This document shows positions 1 through 12,134 of a stretch of 64,000 nt of DNA, one piece after another. Source of the stretch: Cryptomeria japonica (lineage: Eukaryota; Streptophyta; Pinopsida; Cupressales; Cupressaceae); the NCBI RefSeq assembly GCF_030272615.1, contig NC_081414.1, forward strand, positions 239,603,233 through 239,667,232, read 5' to 3'. The position numbers and the translations under genes were made by a program. The notes beneath the pieces are model-generated. The model saw only the letters and a list, made by a program, of their open reading frames with translations, was not told the DNA's origin and ran no database searches. Position 1 is the stretch's first letter, and each line of letters starts with the position of its first letter.

Positions 1-377
1 AATGTTAGTTGGAGGGTTGACTAGGCTAGGGAAGTGGGTTGGAAGGGTATGATTGGTTAGGGAGGATGACTAGGATAGGGTAGTGGTTAAATGGTAGAAT
101 ATATATGCTCAAATAAGAATTTGAGCTTGATTAATTAATTTAATTAATTAGTCCATTTGCTTGGAGAGGGGACATTTAATTAGTTAAGGTAATTAATCAA
201 ATGGGATGGCCACAAGGGAATTAGTTAACTAGGTTAATTAATTAGGAGGAAGTGGGTTGGGGGTTAATTAATTAAGAATTAATTAATTATAAGGAAGGGA
301 TAGGTAAATTAATTAACTATATTAATTAATTAGAAGAATAGGATTAAAATTGATAAAATTAATTAGTCAAATTTAGG
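1..377. other. AT-rich flank with TTAATTAA repeats
   Basis: No gene is visible. The stretch is dominated by repeats of TTAATTAA and AATTAATT, with GGGTTGG/AGGATGACTAGG-like repeats in the first 100 bases. It lies outside the left LTR of element B and gives no clear target-site duplication for it. Confidence 0.6.
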
Positions 378-1229
378 TGTCTACAACCCCTAATTAGGGT
401 TGTCCAATTTCACGCTTACCTTAGCACCTGCCTTAGTGTGTATCATTGCATCTTGCACTTATAGGGCTTCGATAGGCATTTAATTAAATCTAAAGTCCTC
501 TCTCACCAATTCACACATTATAAAATTGGGCCCTCAACCCTAGGTGCACCCCTTTTTATTTTATTTTAAATTAATCCTAATAATGTCCTAATTTCAATCT
601 TTAAGGCACATTTTTTTATATTTACACATCTTGGATTGACCTACTATGATAGATTTGAATTTATAATCATGATATCTCGCATCCCTATAAATTCAAAAAA
701 AATGTTGATAGGACTGCGATGGTCACCACCATGGTCCCAAACTTTTTTCCCTGAATTTTGGGAGCTTAATTTGATGGTATTATAATGTTAAAATCTCACT
801 TTGTGTCAATTTTTATCAATTCTAAGTTGACCTTTTATCAAAATTAAAATTAGGGTTTCATATATAAAATATTTCTTTCCCTCATTTAAGGATTGGAATT
901 AAGCAATTCAATAGGAGATCCTTGTGAAGTGAAAGAGTAGCTTTGTGCAAAATCTCAAATCAACAAATTCATCCATCAATGAAGTCTTCATCAACATTTT
1001 CATAAATCATGGAAGTTTTAGGAGATTTTGAAGAATGATAAGGGAATCACCGACTGTTGATTGGTTTGTACCTCTTCCTTAGGATTTGGTATGATTTCAT
1101 GTTATTTTCATATCTCTATTTGAGTTTCAGGTCTACATAATATTTATTTTCAAATTTTCATCATTACTTTAGACCCATATTGTATTTGTGATCTGAAGCA
1201 TTTACATTTACTTTCCAAATTTTCATTAT

Positions 1230-2279
1230 TACTCCCCTCAAAACAGGGATGAAAGTTTCACAAAGGATTCCCTTCAATTCTTCACATATTACATTCAAAA
1301 GAGGGGTTGAATTCAATAGATCCAATCCCCAATGGTAAGAGATTGAATACTAAGTGAATTGCAGTAAATTTGGAAACTAATGGGAAAGTAAATTAACCAT
1401 GAAACGATTATATATTGACATAGAGATGTGGGATGAAGTTGTGCACCTGGAACTAGCAGTAGAATGTCGAGGTGAAGCTTCCCTGCAAATCTGAGCAAAA
1501 TTTGTTGGGACCATGCATAAGTTATGCACAGACCTCCGAAAAATCTGCACGTCGAAAAAGGGTTTTTCCATCTCTAAAAATGAAGCCTAAACCTACAATT
1601 ACAGCCGCACACCTACAACCTACACATAGAAAAGAGAGGAAAAGGTTGTTGGGATTGGGGATTTGCCTTTAGGTCATACCACATTTTGGAATTAACCAAG
1701 TAGTTGTAAAATGTTGTAATTAAATGAAAAGAAATGTCTGAAGTAAATTCCACCTCAAGAAGGGGATGTAATTGAAATGTTGATACCTTTGTAGATGAAT
1801 TTGCTTGAATGGGTATGCGAAATAGGATGTCTTGAATGTTGATAGAAATATCCTCTTCAATAGTTGAGTCCTTGTCTTGAATGCAACACCTAGCCTTGAA
1901 AGGAGACTTGAAATGCTCAATGCTTGAATGAATGCTTGATGACGATAATGGAGACCTCTCACTTGTTTACCTTACTTTCGCTTGCACTTGATTTCACTTA
2001 TTTTTTGATTATGCAAATAGGAGGGGATGTGCTCCTTATATACTTGCCAATTAGGTGTGTTTAGGTAATTTCCCGTCTTAGGACGATGTAGGAAAACCTT
2101 TTCCCACTCAAAAATTGATAAGCCCAATGCTAGGGGTGACCAAAGGGGGCCCAAAATAGGGCCAGGACAAGGGCGCCATGCCCCTGTCCTAGGGGGATAG
2201 GGGCGTCATGCCCCTGTCCTGTCCTAAATTAAGACAGGCAACAGCAAGAAGGTAGTGCAAAATGATGAAAAATGCAGGT
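1230..2279. repeat. Direct repeat copy 1 inserted in element B left LTR
   Basis: A unit of about 1.05 kb starts near TTACTCCCCTC and ends near GAAAAATGCAGG. It recurs at 2505-3600 with small indels. It contains CATGCCCCTGTCCT-type palindromic GC patches near 2160-2220. Both copies have minus-strand ORFs of about 80 codons, but these have no recognisable domain and probably reflect shared ancestry rather than coding. Either a tandem duplication or the two LTRs of a small non-coding element would fit. Confidence 0.6.
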
Positions 2280-2504
2280 TTTTACTTTCGATAAAGTAAA
2301 AGGAGACAAGATGCACCAAGCCCCCAATGGGCTAAGGATCTTACAACTTCGATTGACAAAGTAAAAGGGAAGATCAAGAGAGAGAGAACCATGACTGCAA
2401 GTAGTAAGGTTCCCCTCACTATGAGTTGTGAAAAGAAAGGATACCAAAAATTACAAAGCAAATCCAAAGTTCACTAAAAAATGATGAGGGGGGATCAAGG
2501 GGAA

Positions 2505-3600
2505 AGCTTTACTCCTCTCGAAAGAGGAATGAAAGTTTCACAAAGGATTCCCTTCAATTTTTCACACATTACATTCAAAAGAGGGTTTGAATTCACTATA
2601 TCTAATCCCCGATGGTAAGAGATTGAATACTAAAAGAATTGCAGTACATTTGGAAAGTATTAGGAAAGTAAATTAACCCTCTTTTGTAGTAGACTAGTTG
2701 AATTAAGCAAATTGAGACTAAGTGCAGAAATGAAAAAGAAATGATTATATCTTGAGATAGAGATGAGGGATGAAGCTATGCACCTGGAATTAGCAATAGA
2801 ATATCGAGGCAAATCGTCCCTGCAAATCTGAGCAAAAGTTGCAGGCATCGTGCGTAAGTTAGTGCGGTCCTCTGAAAAATCCGCGTGCAGAAAAGGGTTT
2901 TTTCATCTCTGAAAATGAAGCATAAATCTGCAATTACAGTCATGCACCTGCAACCTACACACAAAAAAGAGAGGGAAATGTTGTTGGGATTGGGGGTTTG
3001 CCTTCAGTTCAAACCCCATTTTGAATTAACCAAGTGGTTGTAAAATGTTGTAAGTAAATGAAAGGAAATGTCTGAAGTAAAATCCACCTCAAGAAGGGGA
3101 TGTAATTGAAATGTTGATACCTTTGTAGATGAATTTTCTTGAATGGGTATGTGAAATAGGATGTCTTGAATGTTGATAGAAATATCCTCTTCAATGGTTG
3201 AATTCTTGTCTTGAATGCAACACCTAGCCTTGAAAGGAGACTTGAAATGCTCAATGCTTGATGAAGATAATGGAGACCTCTCGCTTGTCCACCTTACTTT
3301 CGCTTTTTACTTGATTTTTCTGATTTTCACTTATGCAAATAGGAGGGGAGGTGCTCCTTATATACTAGCCAATTAGGGGTGTTTAGGTAATTTCCCGTCT
3401 TAGGCCGACATAGGAAAACCTTTTCCCACTCACAAATTGATAAGCCCAATGCAAGGGGGGGCCAAAGTGAGCCCAAAATAGGGCCAAGACAAGGGCGCCA
3501 TGCCTCTTTCTTAAGGGGATAGGGGTGCAACGCCCCTGTCCTGCCCTAACTTATGACAGGCAACAACAAGAAGGTAGTGCAGAATGATGGAAAATGTAGG
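2505..3600. repeat. Direct repeat copy 2 inserted in element B left LTR
   Basis: Second copy of the 1230-2279 unit, beginning near TTACTCCTCTCG and ending near GGAAAATGTAGG. It is separated from copy 1 by about 225 bases of unrelated sequence (2280-2504), which has repeated GATAAAGTAAAAGG / GACAAAGTAAAAGG motifs. Copy 2 carries an extra segment near 2680-2740 that copy 1 lacks. Confidence 0.6.
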
Positions 3601-4488
3601 TGTTTGATGTCATGAGCATGTTTCGGGTCTTTGGTCATGCTTAGGGATTCGTCCGCTAATGCAAAGACCCAAAATGTGGTCAAAAATTGCAAGGTTTGCA
3701 ATTTTATGATGCTACAACTCATTTTAGGGTTTTGCTCAAAACATAGGGTAGAACCCTAGTTTGCATTTAGCTCATAGGAATCTTACAAACACATGATATT
3801 CTAATGCATACACACTTTTCAATACAATACTGCTATTTGTGGAGGTGGAAATCATTAAAACAAGAGGTTTGACTAAGGGAAAACCATATATAGCCACAAC
3901 CACAATATTTTCCAGCTTGCACATGTAGTTATAGGTTTCTGTCAGAGCAATCAATTTCTAGGAGATCTGAACAAACAAACACAAATTCAACATCATTGGA
4001 CCCAAATCTCAGGAACCAAGACACTCCACACCTTGTTCCTCCTCAATCAGCTCTAGATTTTGCAAGAAGCTCTTAGACAGACTTAGAATTCGTCCCTCCA
4101 ATTTGCAACTCAACTCGGTCTCTAAGACCAAGGTGTACAGTGCCTTGGTTCTATCAAATCAAGCTCAATTTTGTGTTATAGGTGCATACCAAATCCCTAT
4201 TCTCATATTTGTACTTCCTATCTCAATTGTGATTCTTTATCAATCTGTTGCTCTATTGTTTTAGTCACTTGTATTCATCTTCTTTGCATACTTTCACATC
4301 CTCCCATATTTCGCACTTTCCCTTTCATAGCAACGAAGGAATAGAAACTCTAGAAATATCCCTTGACTCTATTTCACAAGAGTTAGTCAAAGAGGTTTAC
4401 TCCTTTATATGCTTTCATGTCCTAATGTTTGGATGAAAGTGGGATGAGGTCTTAAAATTACTTGATTCCATTTTCACCCAGCACATTT

Positions 4489-4501
4489 TGGTGAACCCGA
4501 C
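4489..4501 (+). other. Primer-binding site of element B (tRNA-Trp type)
   Basis: TGGTGAACCCGAC lies three bases after the LTR end. It is complementary to the 3' end of plant nuclear tRNA-Trp as I remember it (...GTCGGGTTCACCA). The complementarity stops after about 13 bases. The same site type is used by the large Tat-like element at 37060. Confidence 0.6.
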
Positions 4502-4627
4502 CTTCTTAAGTTACATTTTTTTTATTTGCATGTTCATTTCATTTTAAAATAAGAAAAATATAAAAATATTTTTGTTTTATGCATTGTGTGTGTTTCAATT
4601 TATATGCATTGTTACATTAGATCATAA

Positions 4628-6017
4628 TTGCATATGGAGTTGTTATCTTCTTTTGCCAGTTCAATTTCAAGTTTTTTTAAAGATGTGCATGATGTTACCT
4701 TGTATGCATATGATGCCAAATTAGTTAATCCTTTCATTCATAGGTATGATTTACCCTCTCTTAAGGATCCTTCTACTCATCATGACCCTTTGGCAAAAAA
4801 AAATATTTTTAACACTTCTTTTAAACCTTTCTCTTCTAAGGATGAAGTTTTAATGAATGATGTTGATCTTTCTCCTAAAATGCACTCTTCTCCCATAAGG
4901 ATATCCTAGAGGAAGAGGATGATATCATAAACACATTCCTTAATTTTACCTTACCTTCTATACATGGTATCTCTCCTAGAGAATTGTTGATGCACACTGA
5001 TTTACCCTTCTCCTAAATTTGGTCCTACCAATGAGGGCACATTGGTGCAAGAAAAGGTTATGAGCACTTCATTCAAAGTTCTCCCTTCTAAGGATGAATC
5101 TTTGAAGAATGATGTTTCTCCTAAAAAATACCTCCCCCATGAGGATCATTTGGTGCAAGTGGATGATATTATAGCTACCTTTCCTAGTGATACCATACCC
5201 TCTTTTCATTTCAATGAAATTCCCACTAGAGAAAAATAATTAATGACTAGTGCTAGTCTCTCTCCCAAAATTGATCATATATATGATAAAATTTTGGTGC
5301 AAGAAGAGACTATCAACACTTCTTTCAATAATCCCCATCATATGAATGATGTTTATCATTCTCGTAAAATGGTATTTTGGAATAAGAGAATGCTCATAGG
5401 TTACAAGGGTTCACTATCATTAACAATCCCCTCTATGAGGATGTACCTTTCATTCAATCCAAAGAAAATCCTATTAATGAAGAAATTTTTAAGGTTGGTA
5501 ATCCTCTTTACAAACCGCTTAATGATTTCAGCTCTACTATACCATCACATATTCCCAAACCATCTTTGATCAATATGATACATGTGAATGGTTGTGAAAC
5601 TCCCAATAAGCTTCTTTTGGTGGTTGAAGGTGCTATTCCTCCTCAAAATTATCAACCTCTCAATAAACCTATTTTTTTGGTTCAATGTGATTATAGTAAT
5701 TATGTCTTTTCACTCCTAATAAACTAGTTATTACTGTGCAAGGGGGTTATCCCACTAAGAGTCCTTATAAATATGCTAAACAAATTACTCAAGAGAGTTA
5801 CAATTCATTTGTCCATGCATATAATACAAGGAACAATAGGCAACCTAATCATCTTCCAGTTATCCCTTCTTGTCTTCTTTCTTCTCAACCAATACTTCCA
5901 CCAACATCTCGTTTATCACAACATCTTGGTAAAGAGTATGATCTTATTGAACAACTTAAAGTCACTCCTGCTAAGATCTCTTTGGGATTTTATTCAAACT
6001 TTAATTACACATCATGA
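4628..6017 (+). pseudogene. Decayed gag-region coding sequence of element B
   Basis: A series of short plus-strand ORFs (4628-4909, 5042-5239, 5243-5569, 5736-6017) carries repeated phrases such as NTSF, SKDE and DDIIATFPSD. No zinc knuckle or canonical retrotransposon gag domain can be recognised. The last piece ends with EYDLIEQLKVTPAKIS, which resembles the YNLVEQLDKMPALIS stretch just before the protease of the Tat-like element at 41600. This supports a gag-to-protease linker role. Frames change several times and stops are frequent, so no intact protein remains. Function beyond this link is unknown. Confidence 0.45.
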
Positions 6018-6060
6018 AATGTTATAAGATGCTTTAAAGAACTTAGATGTCCCACCTATA

Positions 6061-6705
6061 GTGACACCTAATAATATGGCCTTTTTGATTGATCCTATGA
6101 AAGTGTTTAAAGCTCAATTTATGTTTCTACAAGATGAGTTACCTTCAAAGGAAGTGAAAATAAAATATGATCCTCTTATGATTGTTGTTCTCATCAATGG
6201 TAATGCTATAAGAAGAACCCTCGTGGATAATGGATCTAGCCTTAATGTTTGTGGCATTGATTTATTGCATAATATTAATGTGGATCCCTCTCTTATTAAA
6301 CTTGAATCTCTTTCCATTCGTGGTTTTGAAAATGTTGCTAGAGCATCCTTAGGTACTATAACCTTTCCTATTAAGGTAGGACCTATTATTTTACGTACAC
6401 CTATCCAAGTCATGCCCGGTAGTCTTACTGACAATCTTCTCTTACGATGACCTTGGATCCATGCTATGCAAGTTGTCCCTTCTGCTCTTCATTGTAACAA
6501 TTTTGTGGCTGATTCTAATTCCAATAATTCTTCAAAACCTTCTTCTACTTTACCTAAATATGACATTGAGACCTATGGGTCCCCACCATCTCTTTCTGAT
6601 ATGGCATCCCTTTATGGTCTCGGTTTTCACATTTTAGCTAAAAGTGGATACAATGGGAATAGATGTGGTGCAAATGAACACTTGAGGGGAGTAGATTTCC
6701 TTTAG
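6061..6705 (+). pseudogene. Aspartic protease plus G-patch-like segment of element B
   Basis: The reading frame encodes a retroviral-type aspartic protease with active-site motif VDNGSS, in the setting RRTLVDNGSSLNVC (DNGSS replaces the more usual DTGA/DSGA, as is common in Tat-like elements). Downstream, PWIHAMQVVPS matches PWIHAMQAVPS of the element at 42100. A TGA stop (6448-6450) sits where the homologue has LLGRPW, so Arg CGA changed to TGA is the simple reading. The end (GLGFHILAKSGYNGNRCGAN) has the spacing of a G-patch and aligns with GLLIMQRMGYDGQSALG of the Tat-like element. After 6705 the frame breaks and no polymerase follows. Confidence 0.7.
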
Positions 6706-8601
6706 AAAATAACATATGTGAAGCCTCATTTGGACTTGGATATAACCCTTCAAAGTCTACCAAAGCATCCCGAAGACCATCTCTCAATGTGCATGCCATA
6801 TTTAGTAGTGATGGTGATTTCATCTTAATTAAATCATCTTCTACATCTCTCAACACTCATCCCACTCATAAGGAAATTATGATGATTTACAAGTCTATTA
6901 TGAATCTCCCTAGGAGATTGGCAATCCCATTTATGAGGCTTTACCTTTTATTCATACCCTCCCTTTCCTAAATATTTATGAGGCCCTAATGAATTATACT
7001 TTTCCCTTTCCTAAGATTTCTTTTATGTATGATAGAATTTGTGTTCAAGAGAAACATGACTTAGAGGCCTATTCTTCTCCTTGAGACTACTTTGTTGATC
7101 AATCCATTTCAATACTTATCATCTTATGCATGGTTTTAGTTTCATTTATTGTAGAGAATTTAGCATTTATGTATTCAACTTCTTCATCCAATCTATCATA
7201 TAATTAAATAACATTGGTGGCAATTATGTTGCTCTTCATTATGTTTCATTGGTAGCTTACCTATTGGGGGCTCATTGTCATTCATGATAGTACAATTTCA
7301 AGTGCAATCATACTTTGGTAGTAACATAATAGCCTATTTTATTCCTTCTCTTGTCTCTATGTTTGGGGGCAATAATGATTTCAAATATCTCTCTTTCTTA
7401 AGATTAAAATTTTCCCTTTGTGAAGTAGTGTCTTCTATAAAGGATATATTATTGATTGTGGAGGTGTATATTCCTACTTAGAATCCCCTCTCTCTTATTG
7501 GAACAAGTATTTATAATGGCAATCTTATCCTTATAAGTACATATCCTTAATTAGGACCTCTTCCTTGGTGTTGAAAGTCTATAATCATTTATCACATCAT
7601 TTTATTTATTGAGTGGCATCTTTATGATGACCCCTTTTATATCATGGATGTTCTTATCCCTATTGAGGATCCCATCCATCTTGCAAAAAAATGAATCTTT
7701 GATGAGGATCTCTTTCCTTATTTTAGAAGAGTATTTCTTTTATTAATTATCTCTCTTTGATGTCCTTGTCTTCATGATTGGGGGGGCAATAATGATATTT
7801 AAAACTTCTATTTATTTTTTTCAAAGATTCACCTTTCCTTTGTTCGATTGCATTTTAATTTGATGCCATTTTTTGCATAGAATAAGTATGCTCCTTGTTT
7901 AGGACCCATTCTCTATTTTAAATGATACATCTTTCATGAACAATATCTCCTTAGTGAAAGTGTGTAAGCAAACAATAAGAATTAACTTTTTCCTAAATAT
8001 GGGAGAAGGTGTACATTATTATTTTCCTTCTTTTTAAAAATATTTTATCTGGATGTCTTTTGATAACAATCTCTTCCTCCTTTTATCTATCAAAAGGATC
8101 CCTTTACAGTTGTCACTATTTAAAAGGTAATTCTTTTCCAATCCCTAATTCTGCATTTTGCATTTAATCTTTCATATCTTGAGCTAGGGAACTTTGATTG
8201 TCACACCATTGGTTGCATCAAAATCATGTTTCAGTTCTCTTTTCTTACCAAATGTTCCTTGACCTTTTTTGTTCTTGTATCAAACCTCCTTGTGAGAATT
8301 TTTCATCAATTTCCTTCACAACTCGATGTGATAAACATGATACCCTATTTCAACATACTAAATAGCAAGTCGAGACAAGGGGGCACATAGCTATCCTCAA
8401 ATTTCACCACTCTTAGTAAGAATTTTAGGTGATTTTATGATTTCAACTAACAATGTGTTTTTTTAGGATGCAGTTCCTAACGTTAAACTGCAAATACCAT
8501 TGGGGGATTCATTTGATATCTTATGGACATATCCTTTTTTTCATGAATTTTTACTTTTCTATACTTTAGCTTGCATATGCACGTAGTGTCATATAACCGT
8601 T
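6706..8601 (+). other. Non-coding inner part of element B
   Basis: AT-rich sequence with many stops in all frames. The expected RT, RNase H and integrase domains are absent. Several G-rich tracts of the form TTGGGGGC(A) occur (near 7265, 7363, 7780 and 8376) and look like repeated polypurine-tract relics. No protein domain is recognised. Confidence 0.55.
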
Positions 8602-8611
8602 AAAGTGGGGG
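8602..8611 (+). other. Polypurine tract of element B
   Basis: AAAGTGGGGG lies five bases before the TGTAGCATCG start of the right LTR. Position and composition fit the plus-strand primer of an LTR retrotransposon. Confidence 0.5.
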
Positions 8612-8905
8612 CTAAATGTAGCATCGTAAATTGTACACCCCTAATTAGGGTTGTCCAATTCCATGCTTAGGTTAGCACCCACCTTAGTGTGTCCCATTGT
8701 GTCCCATTGTGTCTTGCATTTATAGGGCTTTTTTAAGTATTTAATTAAATCTAAAGTCCTCTCTCACCAATTCACACATTATAAAATTGGGCCATTAACC
8801 CTAGGTGTGCCCCTTTTTATTTTATCTTAAATTAATCCTAATAATGTCCTAATTTCATTCTTCAAGACACATTTTCACATATTTACAAATCTTGGATTGG
8901 CCTAC

Positions 8906-11617
8906 CTATTGCAAGGTGTGTTCCCTATTAGACTCAAGCAATGAAAAGATAACTAGGCATGACACCACAACTAAGAGACATGATATATTTACTAAGTAGT
9001 CATCAGATTTCATCACTAAAACTCATTTATCATTTCAAACCCAAGGACGTATAACTTGAAATGGGCCAGCACTAGTTGTGCACTAAGAACTTTTAGGAGT
9101 TATACTATCCTACCTTTAAACAACTAAAGTACTGAAATAAACATTACAAGGAAAACACTTCTAACATACAATTATTGCATTCTACTCTAACTGAAACTAA
9201 TTTCAAAATAATAATCCTTCTAATTAGCAAGAACAACTGTGTTGCTTTGTTTGGTTGTAGGAACAGTCACGGAGCTATAGTCATATGTGGTTGTAGGAAC
9301 GCTCAAATACTTTGTCTACCAGAAACAAAATGAAAGTAACTAGGAAGTACATATGCAAGAAACAAATATATAGAATCCTCACCAAGTAGGCCCCCTTGGA
9401 TTAGTCTTCTCAGTTGTAAATTGTAATCTCAAGTACTACACATGCATAATCTCATCACTACTCATGTTGATAACAAAGAGGGCTAAACTGTATTTTTATT
9501 CAAAAAATTTTAATAATAAGCAAAAGATTGCATGTTTTCTCCAACCAATCCTTTTTAAGAAAGACTGGAAGAATTTATAGAAAATGAAGACTTCTAATAT
9601 TTAGGAGGAAGGCTTTTATTAAAAACATGAAATAACTAAAAACTAACAGGCTAAAATGGAATAGGACTATGTTTCTGCATTATTGCATTTACATCTTATT
9701 CCTATATCTACTCCCCCAACAGACGTGATAAATTAATGAAAAGGTAACTACCTTATAAATGATCTGAGGAGTCTTTATATGCTGACAATAATTGGTTGGT
9801 ACCTTGTTTAATAGGTTTGACTCCTTCTTTCTTTGTTGTCCATGACCTCTTCAAAATTCTGCCACATCCTGGTATCAACATTTACTCCATCTCAACAACT
9901 TATAATTTTTATCCCATCAGTTGCATCCATCAACGTTAACATACAAAGATCCTAACAAATTTATAATTACTTAAATACAACATTTAACACCTTTTATAGA
10001 TAAAAACATATTCATATTGCATTCATATATTGTCCATGACAACATCATAAAAGATTGGGGACATGTCAAGGTCTTCCAACATTATAACTTTAGAAAAGGT
10101 TATAAATACAAATCTTGTGTCTCAAAATGTAAGATAATGTCCCAAAACAACTCAAATCACTTGAAATAAAAGACCATAAAATAGACTCATCACCCCGCCT
10201 CCCAACTTAAGCCTATGTCAGTCCACCACCAAAAGGTTTCTGATTTTCTTTTCATGTTAACAACCTTAAATCTCCCACAATGGTTTCTTCCCTAGTTTTT
10301 GCGATTGGACTCCAGTAGAATCCTTGGTATTTACTAAGGTGCTCCCATTTAGGATTTTCCTATTCAACATCTTAGTATGTGAGTCCTTCCCAAGGTGAAA
10401 TAGGCCACCATAACATTGGCAGCTAAAAGATTAAAGGTGTCCACTTCTCTGGTTGTGATATGCCCAAATGTAAATATGTTGCTTCCCTAAGAAGTGCTAC
10501 ATGATAGTTATTCGAAGAATGGAGCTCTAACCTTTTCAAATCCTCTGGAAACCAATTCCATCTTCGTAATAGGTGACCAAACATTGCTAGAGCTGAGGCA
10601 TCTACCATCTTCTCGTACTTCTAATGAGCCACTTCCCTTAGTGCCATAATTCTTGTCCTCTGATCAAGATCATAGACTAATTCATTCCATTCATAGAATA
10701 TCCTATCAGGGTCACCTACTTTAGCCTATAGGGGTAATGAAATTATTTACTCCATATCTTGATATTCTCTACCTTGCTCACCTTTGTTATTCTCATTTTG
10801 TATGTATGACATAAATGCCCTGAGGTGTATATCTCCTATTGTTAACAAAGGATTCCACTATAGATTATAAGGAACAGCATGATTATGAAGATAGAATAAA
10901 TAGAACAATTTTTTTTGTTAGGGAGTGGCTATCTAGTAAGAGTTCATAAAATCTTCAGGGATAATAAGAGATGAATTTATCTCAGAGAGTTCTCTACATA
11001 GTTAATGAGACAAATATAATTCCTTTAAGTAGAGGGCATATATCCTAGGTGGTGGTTTGCATTCAACAAGTTGTGGCACTGGGGTAGCTACATTTTCTAT
11101 CTTGTCCTTTAAACTATTAGTTTCATCCCTCTTCCTAATCTCTACTTGTAATTCTCTTCCTTTCATTTTTTTTCCTTGTTTTCCATTAATTTTCATAATT
11201 CTAATGCAATGAGATCCCATGAAGATTCAGGTGGAACATGCATACATACCTGAGCCAAACACCTCTACTATCATTCCTTTCCCTGATTACATTGGTTACT
11301 TGCTATGTTGTTGCTACAACATTTTCCAACCCTGTGGCAATGGATTCTCTTCTCGATGGTTTCTTTTCAAATTTGGTGGCAGGTATTTCTTCATTAACTG
11401 GTTGGTCCTATCTTTGCCCAATTTTAGAATCTAGTTCAATGTCAAGGTTAACCTGTATCTCTCTAGAATGAAGCGACATTTCCCCTATTTCCTCTTATGG
11501 GGCTTCCTTTACATCCTTATTCTCCTCAATGTCATAGGAAGATGCTAGAGGAGATAGTGTTTGAATCACTAAAGAGCCCCAAACAGGGGATTTCTCATCC
11601 TCTTTAGTGTCAAAGAT
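8906..11617. other. Foreign insertion in right LTR, left part, no clear gene
   Basis: This stretch has no counterpart in the left LTR. It is AT-rich, and only short ORFs occur (for example minus strand 10423-10608 and 11002-11220). They have no recognised domain, although they lie on the same strand as the lysine-rich ORF at 11618 and could be broken exons of one gene. No terminal repeats of the insertion were found. Confidence 0.4.
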
Positions 11618-12134
11618 TTAAATAACAATCTCTTCAGTAGTTGTATTTTTACTTTTAAACACCTTTTTAAGTCTATGACTCCTTCTTGGAGATTTCTTTG
11701 TGGTTATTTTTGTCTTCTTTTCAAGTTTCTTTGTCGATGCAACAACCCATTTCAACTTTCTAATGGCTGCAGGCAATTTTGACTTCTTGCCCTTCTTCTT
11801 TTGAGGTTCAAACTTCTTAGGAATGGGCTCTAGAGTTTTAATTTTCTTTTTGCTACTTGTCTTTTCTTGTGTTGTTGCCTTCATCTTCTTACCCTTAGCT
11901 TTTGAAGGTGGTGTTGATACAGGGGTCTTCTCAAGAGTGGAACTCGGACCTCTTTCTCCCTTAGCTAAGGTTTCACCAAAGAACTCTACAGGGGCTGGTT
12001 TAGAAAAAGAAGCACCCTTTGTCTCTTTAATTCTATGCCCTTGGTTTATTGGTTCAACCCCTATTATTTTCAAGAAGTCATCCCATGACATTTCAGGGTT
12101 TGTTTTCTTTAGGGTTTTCTCAATTAATAACTAA
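11618..12134 (-). CDS. Lysine-rich ORF of unknown function inside element B right LTR
   Basis: A minus-strand frame gives at least 157 residues from an ATG at 12091 (MSWDDFLKIIG), and is open somewhat further upstream (KTLKKTNPE). After an N-terminal segment it becomes very basic, with runs such as KAKGKKMKATTQEK, KKKGKKSK and KKSPRRSHRLKK, resembling a nuclear localisation tail. A further open stretch upstream on the same strand (about 12290-12171, with RHGQLVNVPNFLYNILKKM) could be a preceding exon, but the gap is under 50 bases and the frame does not join, so splicing is doubtful. It may be part of a captured or additional retrotransposon ORF. No family is recognised, and a chance ORF in decayed DNA is possible. 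Confidence 0.3.

Larger units (their letters stand above)
378..4485 (+). repeat. Left LTR of element B, interrupted by an insertion
   Basis: It starts at a TG in TGTCTACAACCCC and ends at CACCCAGCACA, three bases before the primer site. It pairs with 8617-13389. Left LTR sequence is continuous at 378-1211, broken by foreign repeats at 1212-3714, and resumes at ACTCATTTTAGGG. The first 20 or so bases differ from the right LTR start (TGTAGCATCG), so the left edge may be slightly truncated. Several short ORFs on both strands are not conserved as proteins and are ignored. Confidence 0.55.
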
